In this document: one piece after another, positions 10,601 to 22,593 of the stretch | How the letters are laid out: each line of letters opens with the position of its first letter | Position numbering within the stretch: the first letter of the stretch is position 1 | Source of the DNA: Cyrtodaria siliqua | Taxonomy: Eukaryota; Mollusca; Bivalvia; Adapedonta; Hiatellidae | NCBI GenBank assembly: GCA_037043455.1 | Contig: JAWPHD010011421.1 | Location: 1-64,000 of the forward strand | Length of the DNA stretch: 64,000 nt | Direction of reading: 5' to 3' | Notes under the pieces: generated by a model | The model's input: only the letters and a program-made list of their open reading frames with translations | Databases searched by the model: none | Told to the model about the DNA's origin: nothing | Program-made: the position numbers and the translations under genes

Positions 10601-12485
10601 CAGAACAGAACAGAACATACTTGTATTGACTTGTACGTTAAGTACATCATCATAATATATATACAACAATTACAAAATACATAATTAAATCACGTGTAAC
10701 ATACAAAGTATATGATTTATATCAGCTCTAAAGAGGATGATCTATAAAGTGTTCACACATGCGTTATAGATATTCTATGTGACATCGCACATTTGAGATA
10801 TAAAGCCAATTTTAAAAGAATCATTTTGTTTTCAGTTTGCAATAATTCGATGAATTTAAACATACTTGGTCTATTACAATAATATTGAGCTATGTATTTC
10901 CTCCTTATATCGGAGTAACATGGGCATTTTAGAATGAAATGAAACTCATCTTCAATATCTTGAGTATTACAATATTGACAAAAACGTTCATTTCTTTCAA
11001 TCCTATTGATACCATACCGACCTGCTTGAATTCTTAGAGAATGTGACGATAACCGTATTCTACTTACTAAACTTCTTAAATCGCATGGCAATACATCTAA
11101 GTATATTTCATAATGAAAAAGATTTTTCACATTGTTATACAAATCTAAGACACCAGAATTTTGTTTATCTGCATACCACTTTTGCAAAAAACAATCGATT
11201 ATTCTTTGTTTGAATACTAATACAAATGACCTACAAACAACTGTATCAGGGTTATCCCATACCCAATTAAAACCATATTCATACAGTAACGTTTTAACAT
11301 TAGATAACCAGTTCTTTTTGCCATTAACACACTCGTCATAGGCCATATTATAAACCTGTTTCAATATAATATTATCAGTATTTAACAACTTAAACCAATA
11401 CTTAACAATTTTAACATATCGTGAAATATACAAAGGATAACGTCCTAATTCACCGTAAACAGCAGCTGTACAAGTACTTACTTTAACATTTAATATTTTC
11501 TTACAAAATTTTAAGTGTATTCTTTCAATTTCTTTAGACTTACTAAAGCCCCATATTTCCGATGCATAACCCAAGACTGAGCCAACAAATGCATCAAAAA
11601 GTTGACAAAGTAATTTAGGTTTAAGTTTATATTTACGACAATTTACTAATAAAACATTAAGGGCTTTCAAAGCTTTACCAACTAATTGTTCTTGGTTAAG
11701 TGAAAAATTACCAGTATAATTAAACACGGTACCCAAATAATTAAAATCATCAACTACTTCTAATTTACTGTTATTATAAGTGAATTCCTCATTTGGTAAT
11801 AGTCTACCTCTTTTCCTAAAAAACATAACTTTAGTTTTAAGCGTATTCACTTCAAGACTCCATTTTTTACAATAACAATTTAACAAATCGAGGCTACTCT
11901 GTATTTCTTCTGGTGAATTTCCAAGGATAACCATATCATCAGCAAAAAGTAGTAACATTAAAACAATATCACCTATCTTTAAACCAGAATTTATATCTTG
12001 TTGCAAAAACAACTCTAAGTCTTCAAGAAATAGAGAAAATAAGATTGGAGAGATTACCTCCCCTTGACGTAAACCTACAGCATATTCGAAGAATTCAGAA
12101 TAAGTTTGACAAGACCTGACACAAGACTTTATCTTTAAATACATATCTCTTATTATTCTGCACATTTTACCTTGAATTCCCTGGTTATATATTTTTAACC
12201 ACAATGCATTTCTATAAATACAGTCATATGCTTTTTTAAGGTCAACAAATACACAATACAACCTTTTATTCTCGTTTACATATTTCTGAATAAAGGTTAA
12301 CAACACAAATAATGCTTCAACAGTAGATCTTCCTTTTCTAAATCCAAATTGTGCATCGGACAGTGTATTATTTTCATCACAAAAGGTAACCATGCGTTTA
12401 CATAATATCGATGTAAACAGTTTAGATAAACAGCTAACTAATGTAATACCCCTATAGTTGTTTAGCAGACAACAGACCCTTTGTG
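10601..12485 (-). mobile_element. 5'-truncated non-LTR retrotransposon (LINE, Jockey/I-like group)
   Basis: On the minus strand it comprises the reverse transcriptase and C-terminal region followed by ~150 bp of 3' UTR. It ends in a short pentanucleotide tail (ACAGA units at about 10598-10616, i.e. TTCTG repeats on the element strand). Homology begins near 12470 with LLNNYRGITL, the usual block just upstream of the RT fingers. The endonuclease and ORF1 are missing, as expected of 5' truncation. Clade placement within Jockey/I-type elements is an inference from motif style. Confidence 0.85.
10753..12393 (-). CDS. LINE reverse transcriptase / C-terminal domain ORF (partial ORF2)
   Basis: 546 uninterrupted codons; the frame stays open upstream past the first ATG to about 12480 (LLNNYRGITLVSCLSKLF precedes it), so the ATG is not the true start. 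RT motifs in order: FGFRKGRST (residues 16-24), CVFVDLKKAYD (about 47-57, first catalytic Asp at 51), GLRQGEVISP (about 107-116), LLFADDMVIL (about 148-157, catalytic FADD), and LEVNTLKTKVM plus FNYLG in the thumb. Near the C-terminus CQYCNTQDIEDEFHFILKC fits a C-x2-C-x8-H-x4-C zinc knuckle typical of LINE ORF2 proteins. The role would be target-primed reverse transcription of element RNA. The lack of stops over 1.6 kb suggests recent insertion, but the missing endonuclease makes this copy unable to move by itself. It is flanked by AT-rich repeats, not by host genes. Confidence 0.85.
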   Translation of the reverse strand: MVTFCDENNTLSDAQFGFRKGRSTVEALFVLLTFIQKYVNENKRLYCVFVDLKKAYDCIYRNALWLKIYNQGIQGKMCRIIRDMYLKIKSCVRSCQTYSEFFEYAVGLRQGEVISPILFSLFLEDLELFLQQDINSGLKIGDIVLMLLLFADDMVILGNSPEEIQSSLDLLNCYCKKWSLEVNTLKTKVMFFRKRGRLLPNEEFTYNNSKLEVVDDFNYLGTVFNYTGNFSLNQEQLVGKALKALNVLLVNCRKYKLKPKLLCQLFDAFVGSVLGYASEIWGFSKSKEIERIHLKFCKKILNVKVSTCTAAVYGELGRYPLYISRYVKIVKYWFKLLNTDNIILKQVYNMAYDECVNGKKNWLSNVKTLLYEYGFNWVWDNPDTVVCRSFVLVFKQRIIDCFLQKWYADKQNSGVLDLYNNVKNLFHYEIYLDVLPCDLRSLVSRIRLSSHSLRIQAGRYGINRIERNERFCQYCNTQDIEDEFHFILKCPCYSDIRRKYIAQYYCNRPSMFKFIELLQTENKMILLKLALYLKCAMSHRISITHV

Positions 12486-12649
12486 TGTTCGCGATATTTT
12501 TTTTTAAATCAAATCTTGTTTGGAATTTAATGTTTCTGGTACCAAATTAACCGGGTAGGGTAGACCTTGGTTACTAAAAAAAGATACTTAAATTTTGTCC
12601 ACTAGTTTTATTTTTATATGACTTTATATACCCTGGTTTTTACCGAGTA
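12486..12649. other. Short AT-rich spacer
   Basis: No supported feature between the LINE 5' truncation point and the palindromic repeat. Confidence 0.4.
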
Positions 12650-12862
12650 TATATTAGTTTCATATCAAATACATATGTAAACAGTTCATATGTGTCACAG
12701 GTGTATTACTTTGATGTGTAAAAAATATTTGGTACATATGTGCCACATATGTATCATTTACATATGTGGCACATATGTAAATGATATTATGCACATATTG
12801 TATTAATATGAAAATCATAAGAAAGGAATACATATGTGTCACACATCACAACATTTTTCCTG
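12650..12862. repeat. ACATATGT inverted-repeat element (MITE-like)
   Basis: TACATATGTGCCACATATGTA (about 12734-12754) is mirrored by TACATATGTGGCACATATGTA after a short spacer, with further ACATATGT copies on both sides. Same motif set as 4915-5012, including a nearby CCTGTGTA/TACACAGG. Confidence 0.55.
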
Positions 12863-13494
12863 TGTACTAAAGGGTGGCCATTCATCTTTAAAGTCGCCAT
12901 CTACCCAAATATTACCGTTCTTCTTGTGAACCATCTCAAGGGATTTTTGCTTCAAAGTGTCTTAGTCACAAGGATTATTATGTGAGTGAACAAACCAAAA
13001 TCATATCAAATTTTTTATTCACTTAGGTTCATACATAATTCACTTAGGTTCATACATATGAACAGCATAAGCAACAGTTACAAAATACATTTATAATATC
13101 AATGGCGACAGATAATCAAATATAATTCTAAACACGTATACATCAGGAAACGACTATATATAAACGGTTTATGGATTTCTAACCAAAATATGAGTATAAT
13201 AAATAGTATACTAGATGTTACATGATTAATAGTAATAATAATAATAATAATGACAGTAATAATATAATATAATAATAACAATAATAATTGTTTTGTAAAC
13301 ATAGTTTCAGATATATAGCATGTTTATGTTTTTATACAAAAATAAAAAATTAAAGTTAACAGGTTTTTAAACTAATTTCGTATTTCTGCAGCCCTACAGA
13401 AACGAAATTTAAAGCGTCAGTGTTATACGTTTCTCGATCGAAGATACACCGTTCTACCGAAACAAAATGTAGCACTGTGTTTGGTCATCTTTAT
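12863..13494. other. AT-rich spacer with (AAT)n microsatellite
   Basis: Contains an imperfect AAT microsatellite at about 13230-13290. No gene is seen; the 67-residue minus-strand frame is I/L-rich chance sequence over the microsatellite. Confidence 0.6.
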
Positions 13495-15308
13495 TTAAAT
13501 GTCTTAAGGATGTTATTATAATCTTACATTCTTTATTATTTTATCCATGAATAAACTAAGTTTATTTTGTTCCGCATATTTTTCAACTGATAATAATGAT
13601 GTGAATTTCAGAATATTAGGGCGATTATAATAGAATTTATTTATATATTTCTTCCTCATTTCACTAAATTCAGGAAAAATTAAAATATAATGAAATTAAT
13701 CACCTATACCATTGCAATTTACACATTTTATTTCGTTTACGGATAGCCCTCTCCACCTCCCTACTTCAATAGGCAAGCGATGATTTCTAGTTATAAAAGC
13801 CAAAAATCGTTTGGCATAAAACGTCAGGCAATAGTCTTATATAGTTACGTTGTCTAAAATTAGTGTCTGATGTTCTATCAATTTCATTTTTGAATAAAAA
13901 TATCTTTAAACCTTTGATAAGAAGACTTAATCATCCACTTTGATTTGCAAACATCGGGCTATCCCAGATTCCCGAGTAACCAGAAGAACATAAAATATCT
14001 TTCAAATTGTCGATCCATGCTGATTTTAATTTTCTAGATATATACAAATCGTGTAATAGCGAATACACCATGGATGAGAGCTTATAAATCTCATTTCTAT
14101 TAATATTTTCTATTAGGTTGGACCAATAAGCAATGATTTTGCTTTTTATGTCTATAGATAAAGGAGGAATTCCAGTCTCTCCATATACCATATAAGAAGG
14201 AGTTGATTTCTTAAGATTAAAATTGATTTTTAAAATTTTAAGCTGAACTCTTTCTAGTACGTCAATATTTCCAACACCCCAAATTTCGCTACCGTATAGT
14301 AATATTGGTTTCACTGTTTGGTCAAAAATATCAATTTGTATTTCAAAAGGAAGTGATAGTAATTTAATATTTCGTAGTAAAGAAAATAGAGCTTTGTTTG
14401 ATTGTTCTGCTATGTATTTTTTAGTGTTACTGTATACCCCACTTTTTGAAAAATATATTCCTAGATACTTATATTCTTGGACAATATCTATTTTATCATT
14501 TCCAATTTTGAAATTTACATTTTACGATGGGTTTCCTTTGCTAAAAATTATAATTTTAGTCTTACTTACATTTAATGAAAGTTTCCATGTATCACAGTAT
14601 TCTCTAAAACAATCAAGTGCCATTTGCAAATCTAATTCATTGTCACTAAAAATAACAGTATCATCAGCATAAAGTAAAATAAATAACTTTAGATAAATAT
14701 GTACATTGTTAATTATTGTTTCATTAATAATACCAGCAACGGCATTCCTACTTAAATATTCTTCTAAATCATTTAGAAAAATAGAAAATAAAAACGGCGA
14801 CAAATTTTCGCCCTATCGTACGCCATTTAAACAGTTGAAAAATGGTGAACAACCTTCCTCTGTAACAACTTTGGACTTTATACTATCACACATATTATGA
14901 ATAATATTAAAACACTTCCCATTTATATTTTCAATTTTCATTTTTTTCCAAAGGCCAAATCTCCAAAACGGAGTCAAAGGCTTGCATAACATCTATAAAG
15001 CAGCAACAGAGTTTCTTTTTATCTGACTGGACAATATCTATGAGACTTTTAAGTACAATCAGATTATCAATGGTAGATTGATGTTTCCTAAATCCAGCTT
15101 GTGTAGATTGTATCATGTTATACTTTTCTGCATATGTTTTTAGTCTATTATTTATTATACATGTAAACAATTTCCCAAAACAACTTAACAGCGATATTGG
15201 TCTATAATGTTCTGGTAGTTTTGGGTCACCTTTATTTTTGAATATTGATTTTAATTAGGCCAATTGTCCAGCTTATATTGTTAAAAACAATGTTGAATAA
15301 TTGTGTAT
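13495..15308 (-). pseudogene. Decayed LINE reverse transcriptase fragment (unit 1 copy)
   Basis: Read on the minus strand the order is: PKLPENYRPISLLS-like block (about 15180-15235), GFRKHQSTIDNL and CCCFIDVMQAFDSV (about 15000-15100), a gap, MSPFLFSIFLNDLEEYLSR (from 14803), LLYADDTVIFSD (about 14655-14690), then YGSEIWGVGNIDVLERVQLK and YMVYGETGIPPLSI (14150-14314), and C-terminal remains to about 13495. Several frameshifts and stops separate these blocks, so the copy is dead. The YADD catalytic box is intact. Sequence from about 14177 upward is repeated at 21157-22290 as part of the segmental duplication. Confidence 0.8.
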
Positions 15309-17078
15309 ATATTTTCATGTTTGCTTGGCGTGAGACAGGGCGAATGCTTGTCGCCATTTTTGTTTAGTATGTACCTCAATGATTTAGAGGAACAATTGAC
15401 ATTAAATGGGATCGAGGGCGTAGAGATGGGTATGATTAATCTATGTTTGTTATTATATGCAGATGATATAATTCTATTCGCAAAATCGGAAAAGGATTTA
15501 CAAAAAGCATTAAACGTATTAGCTGTATATTGTGAGAGATGGAAATTGATTGTTAATTGTAAAAAAACACTAAAGTAATGGTGTTTAAAAAAGGAGGAAG
15601 ATTACGAAATGATTTAAAATTTTATTATAAGGAAAACGAGCTAGAAATTGTTAGTAAATTCAAGTACTTGGGTATTGTCTTTACGTCTGGTGGGTCATTC
15701 AATGAAACTGATAAAATGTTATCTGGTCAGTCATTAAAGGCAATATTTAAACTTAACAAACATCTTAATAACTTTACTAACCTATCACCAAAACACACGC
15801 TTGATTTATTTGACAAGCTTGTTACACCTATATTATTCTTCAGAAGTGTGGGGTTTCCATAAAGGCCAACAAGTAGAAAGGACACATTTGAGTTTTTGCA
15901 AACGACTATTAGGGGTAAAAGTGTCTACACAAAATAACTTTAAATACGGAGAAACGGGGAGATTAGATTATAAAACTAGGAGATTATACTAAATTATAAA
16001 ATACTGGCCAAAAATATGTACATCTGATGAAACTAAATATATAAAAAGGGTATATGATATGCTTAAAGAAGATTGTGAAAGGCAAATAAATAAAATCAAT
16101 TGGGTATCACAGGTCAAAATATTACTATCAACATCGGGTTTCCATGATGTATGGCTTGCACAAGGGGCAGGCAATGTAACAACATTTATAAATGCATTTA
16201 AGTAAAGACTTAAAGATAATTTTATTCAAAATTGGAACACAGAATTAAACAATTCATCAAGAGCTGTATGCTAAAGATCTATAGCTACTTTCAATTTTAA
16301 TCAATATCTTGATGTTTTAAATATCAAGAAATTTCGAACGGCCCTTACAAGACTAAGACTCTCCTCACATAGGCTAGAAGTTGAGACAGGGCGATGGAAA
16401 AAAACGGAAAGGGTCCCATACGACGATAGAAAGTGTAAACAAGGTCATTTGTTAGAAGACGAATATCACTTTGTAATATAATGTACAAACTACAATGAAT
16501 TAAGAAAGATGTATATAAAACAATACTTTTGGAAAAATCCTAGTTTCATGAAATTTAAACAATTAATGAAGCATGAAAATAAAAATGAAACACAAAATTT
16601 AGGAATATACGTATATAAGGCTTTTGAACTAAGGAAACGAGTGAACCATATTCAGTCCGTTAATTAATTAGTAAGACTACCGAAAACACTACCCTTGTAA
16701 CCAAAGCAATGAAAACTATATAGTATTACAGTAAACAATAGCAAACCAAAGATCTCTCCCAAGAATTCTCAAGAATTCTCAAGTCACATGCATCTAGTTC
16801 ACGCTTAAGTCAGAGTACGCACGTATGTGAACTTAAACAATTATTGTTTAAAATTAGCTTACGTCCTATTGAAATCTTTCTTTGAATTATTGTTAATCTG
16901 TAAAACAAGTTCATTATGGTTTCGTTAACTGTATACATGTACTGTGACATATATGTCTGCAAAAACTACTAACACATTTACTGCTGCCATCTAACTATAT
17001 TGAAATCAATATTTGTATTATTTGTAAACATGTTTATGGGCCATATTTGGCTTACAATAAAAAATAAAATATACATTA
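15309..17078 (+). mobile_element. 5'-truncated, frameshifted LINE inserted in duplication unit 1
   Basis: Plus-strand RT fragment: LGVRQGECLSPFLFSMYLND (15325-15384), LLLYADDIILFA (about 15448-15483), then a frameshift at about 15577 to KGGRLRNDLKFYYKENELEI and KFKYLGIVFTSGG, another near 15840 to SEVWGFHKGQQVERTHLSF, then stops. The C-terminal half can be followed to about 16665, then a 3' UTR ends in GGCTTACAATAAAAAATAAA (about 17049-17068). The unoccupied sequence in unit 2 (TTGTGTATTTATAACCAG, about 22281-22298) shows the insertion point. No clear target-site duplication could be read. Confidence 0.8.
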
Positions 17079-17360
17079 TATAACCAGATGTTAACACTAA
17101 TTGTCACCGTTTAACCACAGAATTTAAGTAAAGTTTGGCTGATTTTTTCATCTCCGACTTTCCTGGCTGCGCGCGCAGCTCTATCACCCACCTCTCTTCT
17201 TACCCTCTGGCAGCAGTATATCATGAAATAAATATGAACGATTTCTTCGTAATATTTACTAAATAAAATGATTTACAGTGGGTTAGGGAGTATGGAATCA
17301 CTTGGGTTAACTGTTTAAATTTTAAATGGAAGGAAAATGTCTATTTAGTTTCTGATTAGA
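17079..17360. repeat. Start of the non-LINE part of duplication unit 1
   Basis: Matches 22285-22593 in unit 2. It includes a GCGCGC core palindrome (about 17167-17180) and the 17280-17365 stretch also seen at 8518. No gene. Confidence 0.7.
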
Positions 17361-17474
17361 TTATACCTTTTTCAGTAGAAAAGCTGTCAATAGTTAGCGG
17401 CATTGTTTAGTAAAAGTGGGATCATGGTGCTTTTATATTAATTTGGGTATGCTGAGTTCGATTATGGTGGATAT

Positions 17475-18640
17475 CAAGCTGAATTTTGACAGGAATTGCA
17501 ATTTTTGGAACATTTCATTGTTTTTAGATAATTTTACTGGGAATTTTTGGAATACTTTTTAAAATAAACATGTTACATCAGTTATCAAATGTCTACACAT
17601 TTTGCCTGCATATACATTGACTTATCACAGGAATAATATTTCAAGCTGAATTTTAACAGGAAATGCAATTTTTGGGACATTTTATCATCTTTTGATAGTT
17701 ATACTGCTAAGTTTTGGAAAAAACACACAAAAAAACAACATTTTACTCCAGTCATCAATTGTCTCCACATATTTTGACTTCATATACATTGACTTATCAT
17801 AGCTGACTTTTGACAGGAAAGACAGTTTTTGGGACATTTCATTGTTTTTTGATTGTGTTACTTTTAAATTTTGGAATATATTTTTAAAATAAACATTTAT
17901 CAATTTTCTCCACATAGTTTGACTTCATATACATAGACTTATCATAGGAATAATAGTTCAAGCTGAATTTAAAGGACATTTTTGGAATATCTTTTTAAAA
18001 TAAACATTTTACATCAGTTATTTATTTTCTCCACATATTTTGACTTCATATTAATTGGTTTTTCATAGGAAATATTTCCAATGCCAGGGGCGTACCTGGA
18101 GCATTTTGAAATGCACGCCAGATATGAGAAGCGTAGCTGCGAACCGAGCAGCGACGCTGCGAGTGGGGAGTAGGTGTGGTGTGGTGATGCGTTCTCTAGC
18201 TATATTTCAGCGCTAATATGGCATTTTGAACTTTTATTTGTTCATTTTTGCTGACGAATTGTACGCATTGGCGTACGTGCGTATGCCTGGATACGGGCCT
18301 GAATGCACTATTTTGGACATTTCATCGTTTTTTGATAATTTTATTGGGAATTTTTGGAATACGTTTTTAAAATACACATGTTACACCAATTACTAATTGT
18401 CTTTACATGTTTTGACTCCATAAATAATGACGTTTATCAAGCTGAATGTTGACAGGAAAGGCAACTATTTTGACATTTCATACTTTTTCAATAATTTTAC
18501 TGGGAATGCTTGTAATATATTTAAAAAAATAACTTTTTACCTCAATTATCAATTTTCTATACATATTTTGACTCCACATAAATTGACTTTCCACATGAAT
18601 AATATTCCAGTGGAAGTGTTTTTTTATATATTTTTCATTT
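17475..18640. repeat. Diverged ~160-bp tandem repeat array (about six units)
   Basis: Units share CAAGCTGAATTTTGACAGGAA, TTTTTGG.ACATTTCATTGTTTT, TTTTACTGGGAATTTTTGGAAT and CACATATTTTGACTTCATA. Unit 2 has the same array at about 26590-27520. No coding capacity. Confidence 0.7.
18085..18301 (+). mobile_element. 217-bp insertion with CAGGGGCGTA end, present only in unit 1
   Basis: Unit 2 reads TTTCCAATGTACTATTTTGG across this point (about 27212-27231), whereas unit 1 has AATGC, then CAGGGGCGTACCTGGA...TACGGGCCTG, then AATGC again. So a 217-bp sequence was inserted with an apparent 5-bp target duplication (18080-18084 and 18302-18306). Ends are roughly complementary (CAGGGGCGTA / TACGGGCCTG). 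The superfamily is unresolved; a non-autonomous DNA transposon is likely. Confidence 0.65.
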
Positions 18641-18685
18641 AATAGTTATTTTTGGAATGTTAACTAAAATATGGTTTATATTGTT

Positions 18686-18882
18686 TATCGTTATTTAAGA
18701 AATAATAAATACGTACCTGTATTTTATTGGTGAATAAAATACAGTTAGGCGTTCGGATGCGTAATAATTAAATCACGAGTGCGTTAGCACGAGTCATTTA
18801 ATTACTCGCATCCGAACGACTAACTGTATTTTATTCACCAATAAAATACAGGTACGTATTTAGTATTTCTTAAATAACGATA
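18686..18882. repeat. Foldback/MITE with ~85-bp inverted arms (unit 1 copy, 197 bp)
   Basis: TATCGTTATTTAAGAAATA...TACGTACCTGTATTTTATTG continues through GTTCGGATGCG and is mirrored almost perfectly, with a short centre around GAGTGCGTTAGCACGAGT. Unit 2 carries the same element at 27616-28337, enlarged by a nested insertion. Confidence 0.85.
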
Positions 18883-20449
18883 GTTTTTTAATTTTATCGT
18901 AAAATAACATACAGTTGTCTCTCTTCTTTGTGTATATGAAAGACTGCGCAGGTGTTAGAATCAAAATTTAAGAAAAATAAAAATATTATGTATGGATCCA
19001 GTACTGATTCTAGGCAGGGAAAAAAATGGTTTAAAAAACAAAAAAACATTTCCTGTCATATGTAGCCGAAACAAATGTGTTGAAAATGACGTAAGACTAC
19101 ATTCAACAAAATGCTTCTACCTAACAACTCATCATGTTTCATAATTCAAAGGAATTATGTGCCTCTTTTGTGATTTTTTTGTGTTCATATTCAAGCTGTA
19201 TTTATAGCGAGGGATCTTACAATGTTTTTATATATGTACAATTTAGCTAGTTGCAGATAAATAGCTTAATGACATCAATAATGGCTGCAGACCATTGTCA
19301 CTACGTGTCCATCCTATGTTCACTGGCAGTGGTAGCTCTGGTTTAGCACAGTCAGTCTGTTTCTGTATCATTGTTTGATAATACACCTGTAACAAGTGAA
19401 ATATAGCCTACATCTCCCGACTGTTGCACTTTATAGATTATGCAGACAAAATACACTGCAGACTTGATGGTGCTTTCTGTAATGTCTTCTTCCGTAAGTA
19501 ATTAAATAGGTTATAGTGCTCTAGAAATGGTGCCTGCTTGATGGCAAAAGGTCATCGCTGATCCCATTGGTAGGTTGTTGAACACAACTTCAACTGGAAC
19601 TTCGACTTGCCTTTTTATAAGCCACAGTTGTTGGCGATGTACATGCGGAAAATGATATACTAGTAGCAGAAAATAGTGCTGTACTGGCGTTGGAGAGCAT
19701 GCAACTCCATAATGTGTAGCAATGTCCTCCTTTGATGATCGCAGAGAAGTGAAATGACTGTGAGTTCATCAGCAGCAACAATTTCCTTATTGTCTATCAC
19801 TTGAGAAATCAATTCCTCAGACCAAAACTGTACAAGATCTGCCTCGTTATCTGGCAGAGGTAAGCATACTTAGTACGCCGTATCCTAATTATGGATTTCT
19901 TTACCGATCAAAGCAACTTTCTGGCTCTGCCGTTGGTTCCATCAATGAGCTTGAAACACGGTCATCATAGTACAAGTAATTTAGCCTTTATTTTCACTTG
20001 TTACGGGACTGGTGCACTATCAACCATGGAAACAGGGTGACTGTGCTATACCAGAGCTACCAGTGCCAGTGAACATAGAATGAACGCATAGTGGCAATAG
20101 TCTTAAGCCAGTCATGATGTGTTTAAGCCCTATACCCGCAACTAGCTGTAATGAATTTATTTCTTGCAAAAATAAAAATAAATAAACATTGTAGGACCCT
20201 TCACTGAAAATGTTGTCGTTATATATGAACCAACATAAACAAAATGTACTCAATCTATCTGTGGTACAATATAGGTTTTATGCAAGCATATAATATAGTT
20301 TTTTTGCAAGCATATAATTTAAAATATCAAACATGAAAAAAGCAACAAGAAAACAAGCAAGCTCATATGTGTCCCATGGTTTGTCAACATACACGCTAGA
20401 CCACCATGAGACAATAAGAGTTTCAAGAACAACCAAAGCAACATCAGCC
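18883..20449. other. Unit 1 spacer; coding-like remnant on minus strand near 19.6-19.9 kb
   Basis: No intact gene. On the minus strand about 19740-19870 translates to a protein-like stretch (...VQFWSEELISQVIDNKEIV...) that is longer in unit 2 (29414-29690), because unit 1 has lost ~37 bp. The origin is not recognised. Confidence 0.35.
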
Positions 20450-20945
20450 TCACATGACACACTTACATTTAGGTCCGGTCCAGGTGCGGATCAGCCTAGC
20501 AAACTCTTTGTAATCCTTGGCGGATCGGATATCATTTGGTAGGCCGTTCTACACCCGGACCGCTTCAAAACAAAATGATTTTTTACCGTACTTGGGTGTC
20601 CTTACTTGGGGTATTCCAAGGATATTTTCATATCTGAAATTATAATTAGATTTTTTTTTAATTACAAGATTTTGAATACATTGTGGAGAGAGTTTATGTA
20701 TACATTTATAAGTTTATGTAGCAAAGCATTTTAATCTACTCAGAAAAAGAGTGGACATTTTAACTCGACCCAGCAAATATTCATACTTCGAATTGTAATC
20801 ACTGAAAACTATTCCTAGCGCCCTTAGTTGGAGTTTTTCAAATTTATCAGAGTTACTTTTACTACAAAAGCTGAGAAAATTGAGTTTAAACAGAAAATGA
20901 TTCTTTACTATCGATGATTCTATACACCCCAATGTACTGATTAAA
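20450..20945 (-). pseudogene. LINE ORF2 C-terminal remnant (unit 1 copy)
   Basis: Minus-strand translation gives KFEKLQLRALGIVFSDYNSK and YEYLLGRVKMSTLFLSRLKC, a stop, then YKCIHKLSPQC..., FEAVRV-stop-NGLPNDIR and finally RTWTGPKCKC. This is the familiar C-terminal end of Jockey-type non-LTR retrotransposon proteins (SLF.RRL....., FRYEA..WN.LP..I, I..W.GP.C.C). Two in-frame stops (TAA about 20715, TAG in place of the Trp of V-W-N-x-L-P) kill it. Both stops are shared with the unit 2 copy, so decay preceded the duplication. Confidence 0.75.
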
Positions 20946-21156
20946 TTTATCTAATAATGTATCTACCAGTATGGCCAGAATGAACTTCGTTCCGACTCCC
21001 AGGTATGGCGGCTCTTTGAGGTGGTGTTAAACATTCCCATTTTTCGTGCGAAATACATACATATCAACCTCAGATGTCGCTTTAAGTTATATATAGCAAC
21101 ACAAGTGGTATTAAATATTCACATATAAATATAATAAATACACGACAATAAAAACT

Positions 21157-22290
21157 CTACATATACCATATAAGAAGGAGTTGATTTCTTAAGATTAAAA
21201 TTGATTTTTAAAAATGTTAAGCTGACGTCAATATTTCCAACACCCCAAATTTCGCTACCGTATTGTAATATTGGTTTCACGGTTTGGTCAAAAAGATCAA
21301 TTTGTATTTCAAAAGGAAGTGATAGTAATTTAATTTTTCGTAGTAAAGAAAACAGAGCTTTGTTTGATTGTTCTGCTATATATTTTTTAGTCTTACTCTA
21401 TGCCCCACTTTTTGAAAAATATATTCCCAGATACTTATATTCTTGGACAATATCTATTTTATCATTTCCAATTGAAATTTACATTTTGCGATGGGTTTCC
21501 TTTGCTAAAAATTATAATTTTAGTCTTGCTTACATTTAATGAAAGTTTCCATGTATCACAGTATTCTCTAAAACAATCAAGTGCCATTTGCAAATCTAAT
21601 TCATTGTCACTAAAAATAACAGTATCATCAGCATAAAATAAAATAAATAACTTGAGATAAATATGTACATTGTTAATTATTGTCTCATTAATAATACCAG
21701 CAACGTCATTCCTACTTAAATAGTCTTCTAAATCATTTAGGAAAATAAAAAATAAAACGGCGATAAATTTTCGCCCTATCGTACGCCATTTAAACAGTTG
21801 GAAAATGGTGAACAACCTTCCTCTGTAACAACTTTGGACTTTATACTATCATACATATTATGAATAATATTAAAACACTTCCCATTTATATTTTCAATTT
21901 TCATTTTTTTCCAAAGGCCAAATCTCCAAACGGAGTCAAAGGCTTGCATAACATCTATAAAGCAACAATAAAGTTTCTTTTTATCTGACTGGACAATATC
22001 TATGAGACTTTTAAGTACAAGCAGATTATCAATGGTAGAATGGTAGAATGATGTTTCCTAAATCCAGCTTGGGTAGATTTTATCATGTTATACTTTTCTG
22101 CATATGTTTTTAGTCTATTATTTATTATACATGTGAACAATTTCCCAAAACAACTTAACAACGATATTGGTCTATAATTTTCTGGTAGTTTTGGGTCACC
22201 TTTATTTTTGAATATTGGTTATAATTAGTCCAATTGTCCAGCTTTCTCGTATAATTCCTTCGTTAAAAACAATGTTGAATAATTGTGTAT
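21157..22290 (-). pseudogene. LINE reverse transcriptase fragment (unit 2 copy)
   Basis: The duplicate of about 14177-15308. Minus-strand blocks include IFKNKGDPKLPENYRPISLL (about 22145-22210), FLNDLEDYLSRNDVAGIINE (about 21690-21750) and ILFYADDTVIFSD (about 21612-21650). Frame breaks partly match those of unit 1. This copy retains about 25 bp more of the 5' side (TTTCTCGTATAATTCCTTCG, about 22243-22262), which unit 1 lost. Confidence 0.8.
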
Positions 22291-22593
22291 TTATAACCAG
22301 ATGTTAACACTAATTGTCACCGTTTAACCACAGAATTTAAGTAAAGTTTGGCTGATTTTTTCATCTCCGACTTTCCTGGCTGCGCGCGCAGCTCTATCAC
22401 CCACCTCTCTTCTTACCCTCTGGCAGCAGTATTTCAGCTATATTTATCATGAAATAAATATGAACGATTTCATTCGTAATATTTACTAAATAAAATGATT
22501 TACAGTGGGTTAGTGGGTATGGAAGCACTTGGGTTAACTGTTTAAATTTAAAATTGAAGGAAAATGTCTGTTTAGTTTCTGATTTAGATTATA

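Larger units (their letters stand above)
14177..21156 (+). repeat. Segmental duplication, unit 1
   Basis: Unit 1 comprises the LINE fragment from about 14177, a later LINE insertion (15309-17078), then a segment from TATAACCAGATGTTAACAC (17079) to ACGACAATAAAAACT (21156). The same order without the LINE insertion recurs directly downstream from 21157. Copies are nearly identical outside later insertions, implying recent duplication. Confidence 0.85.
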
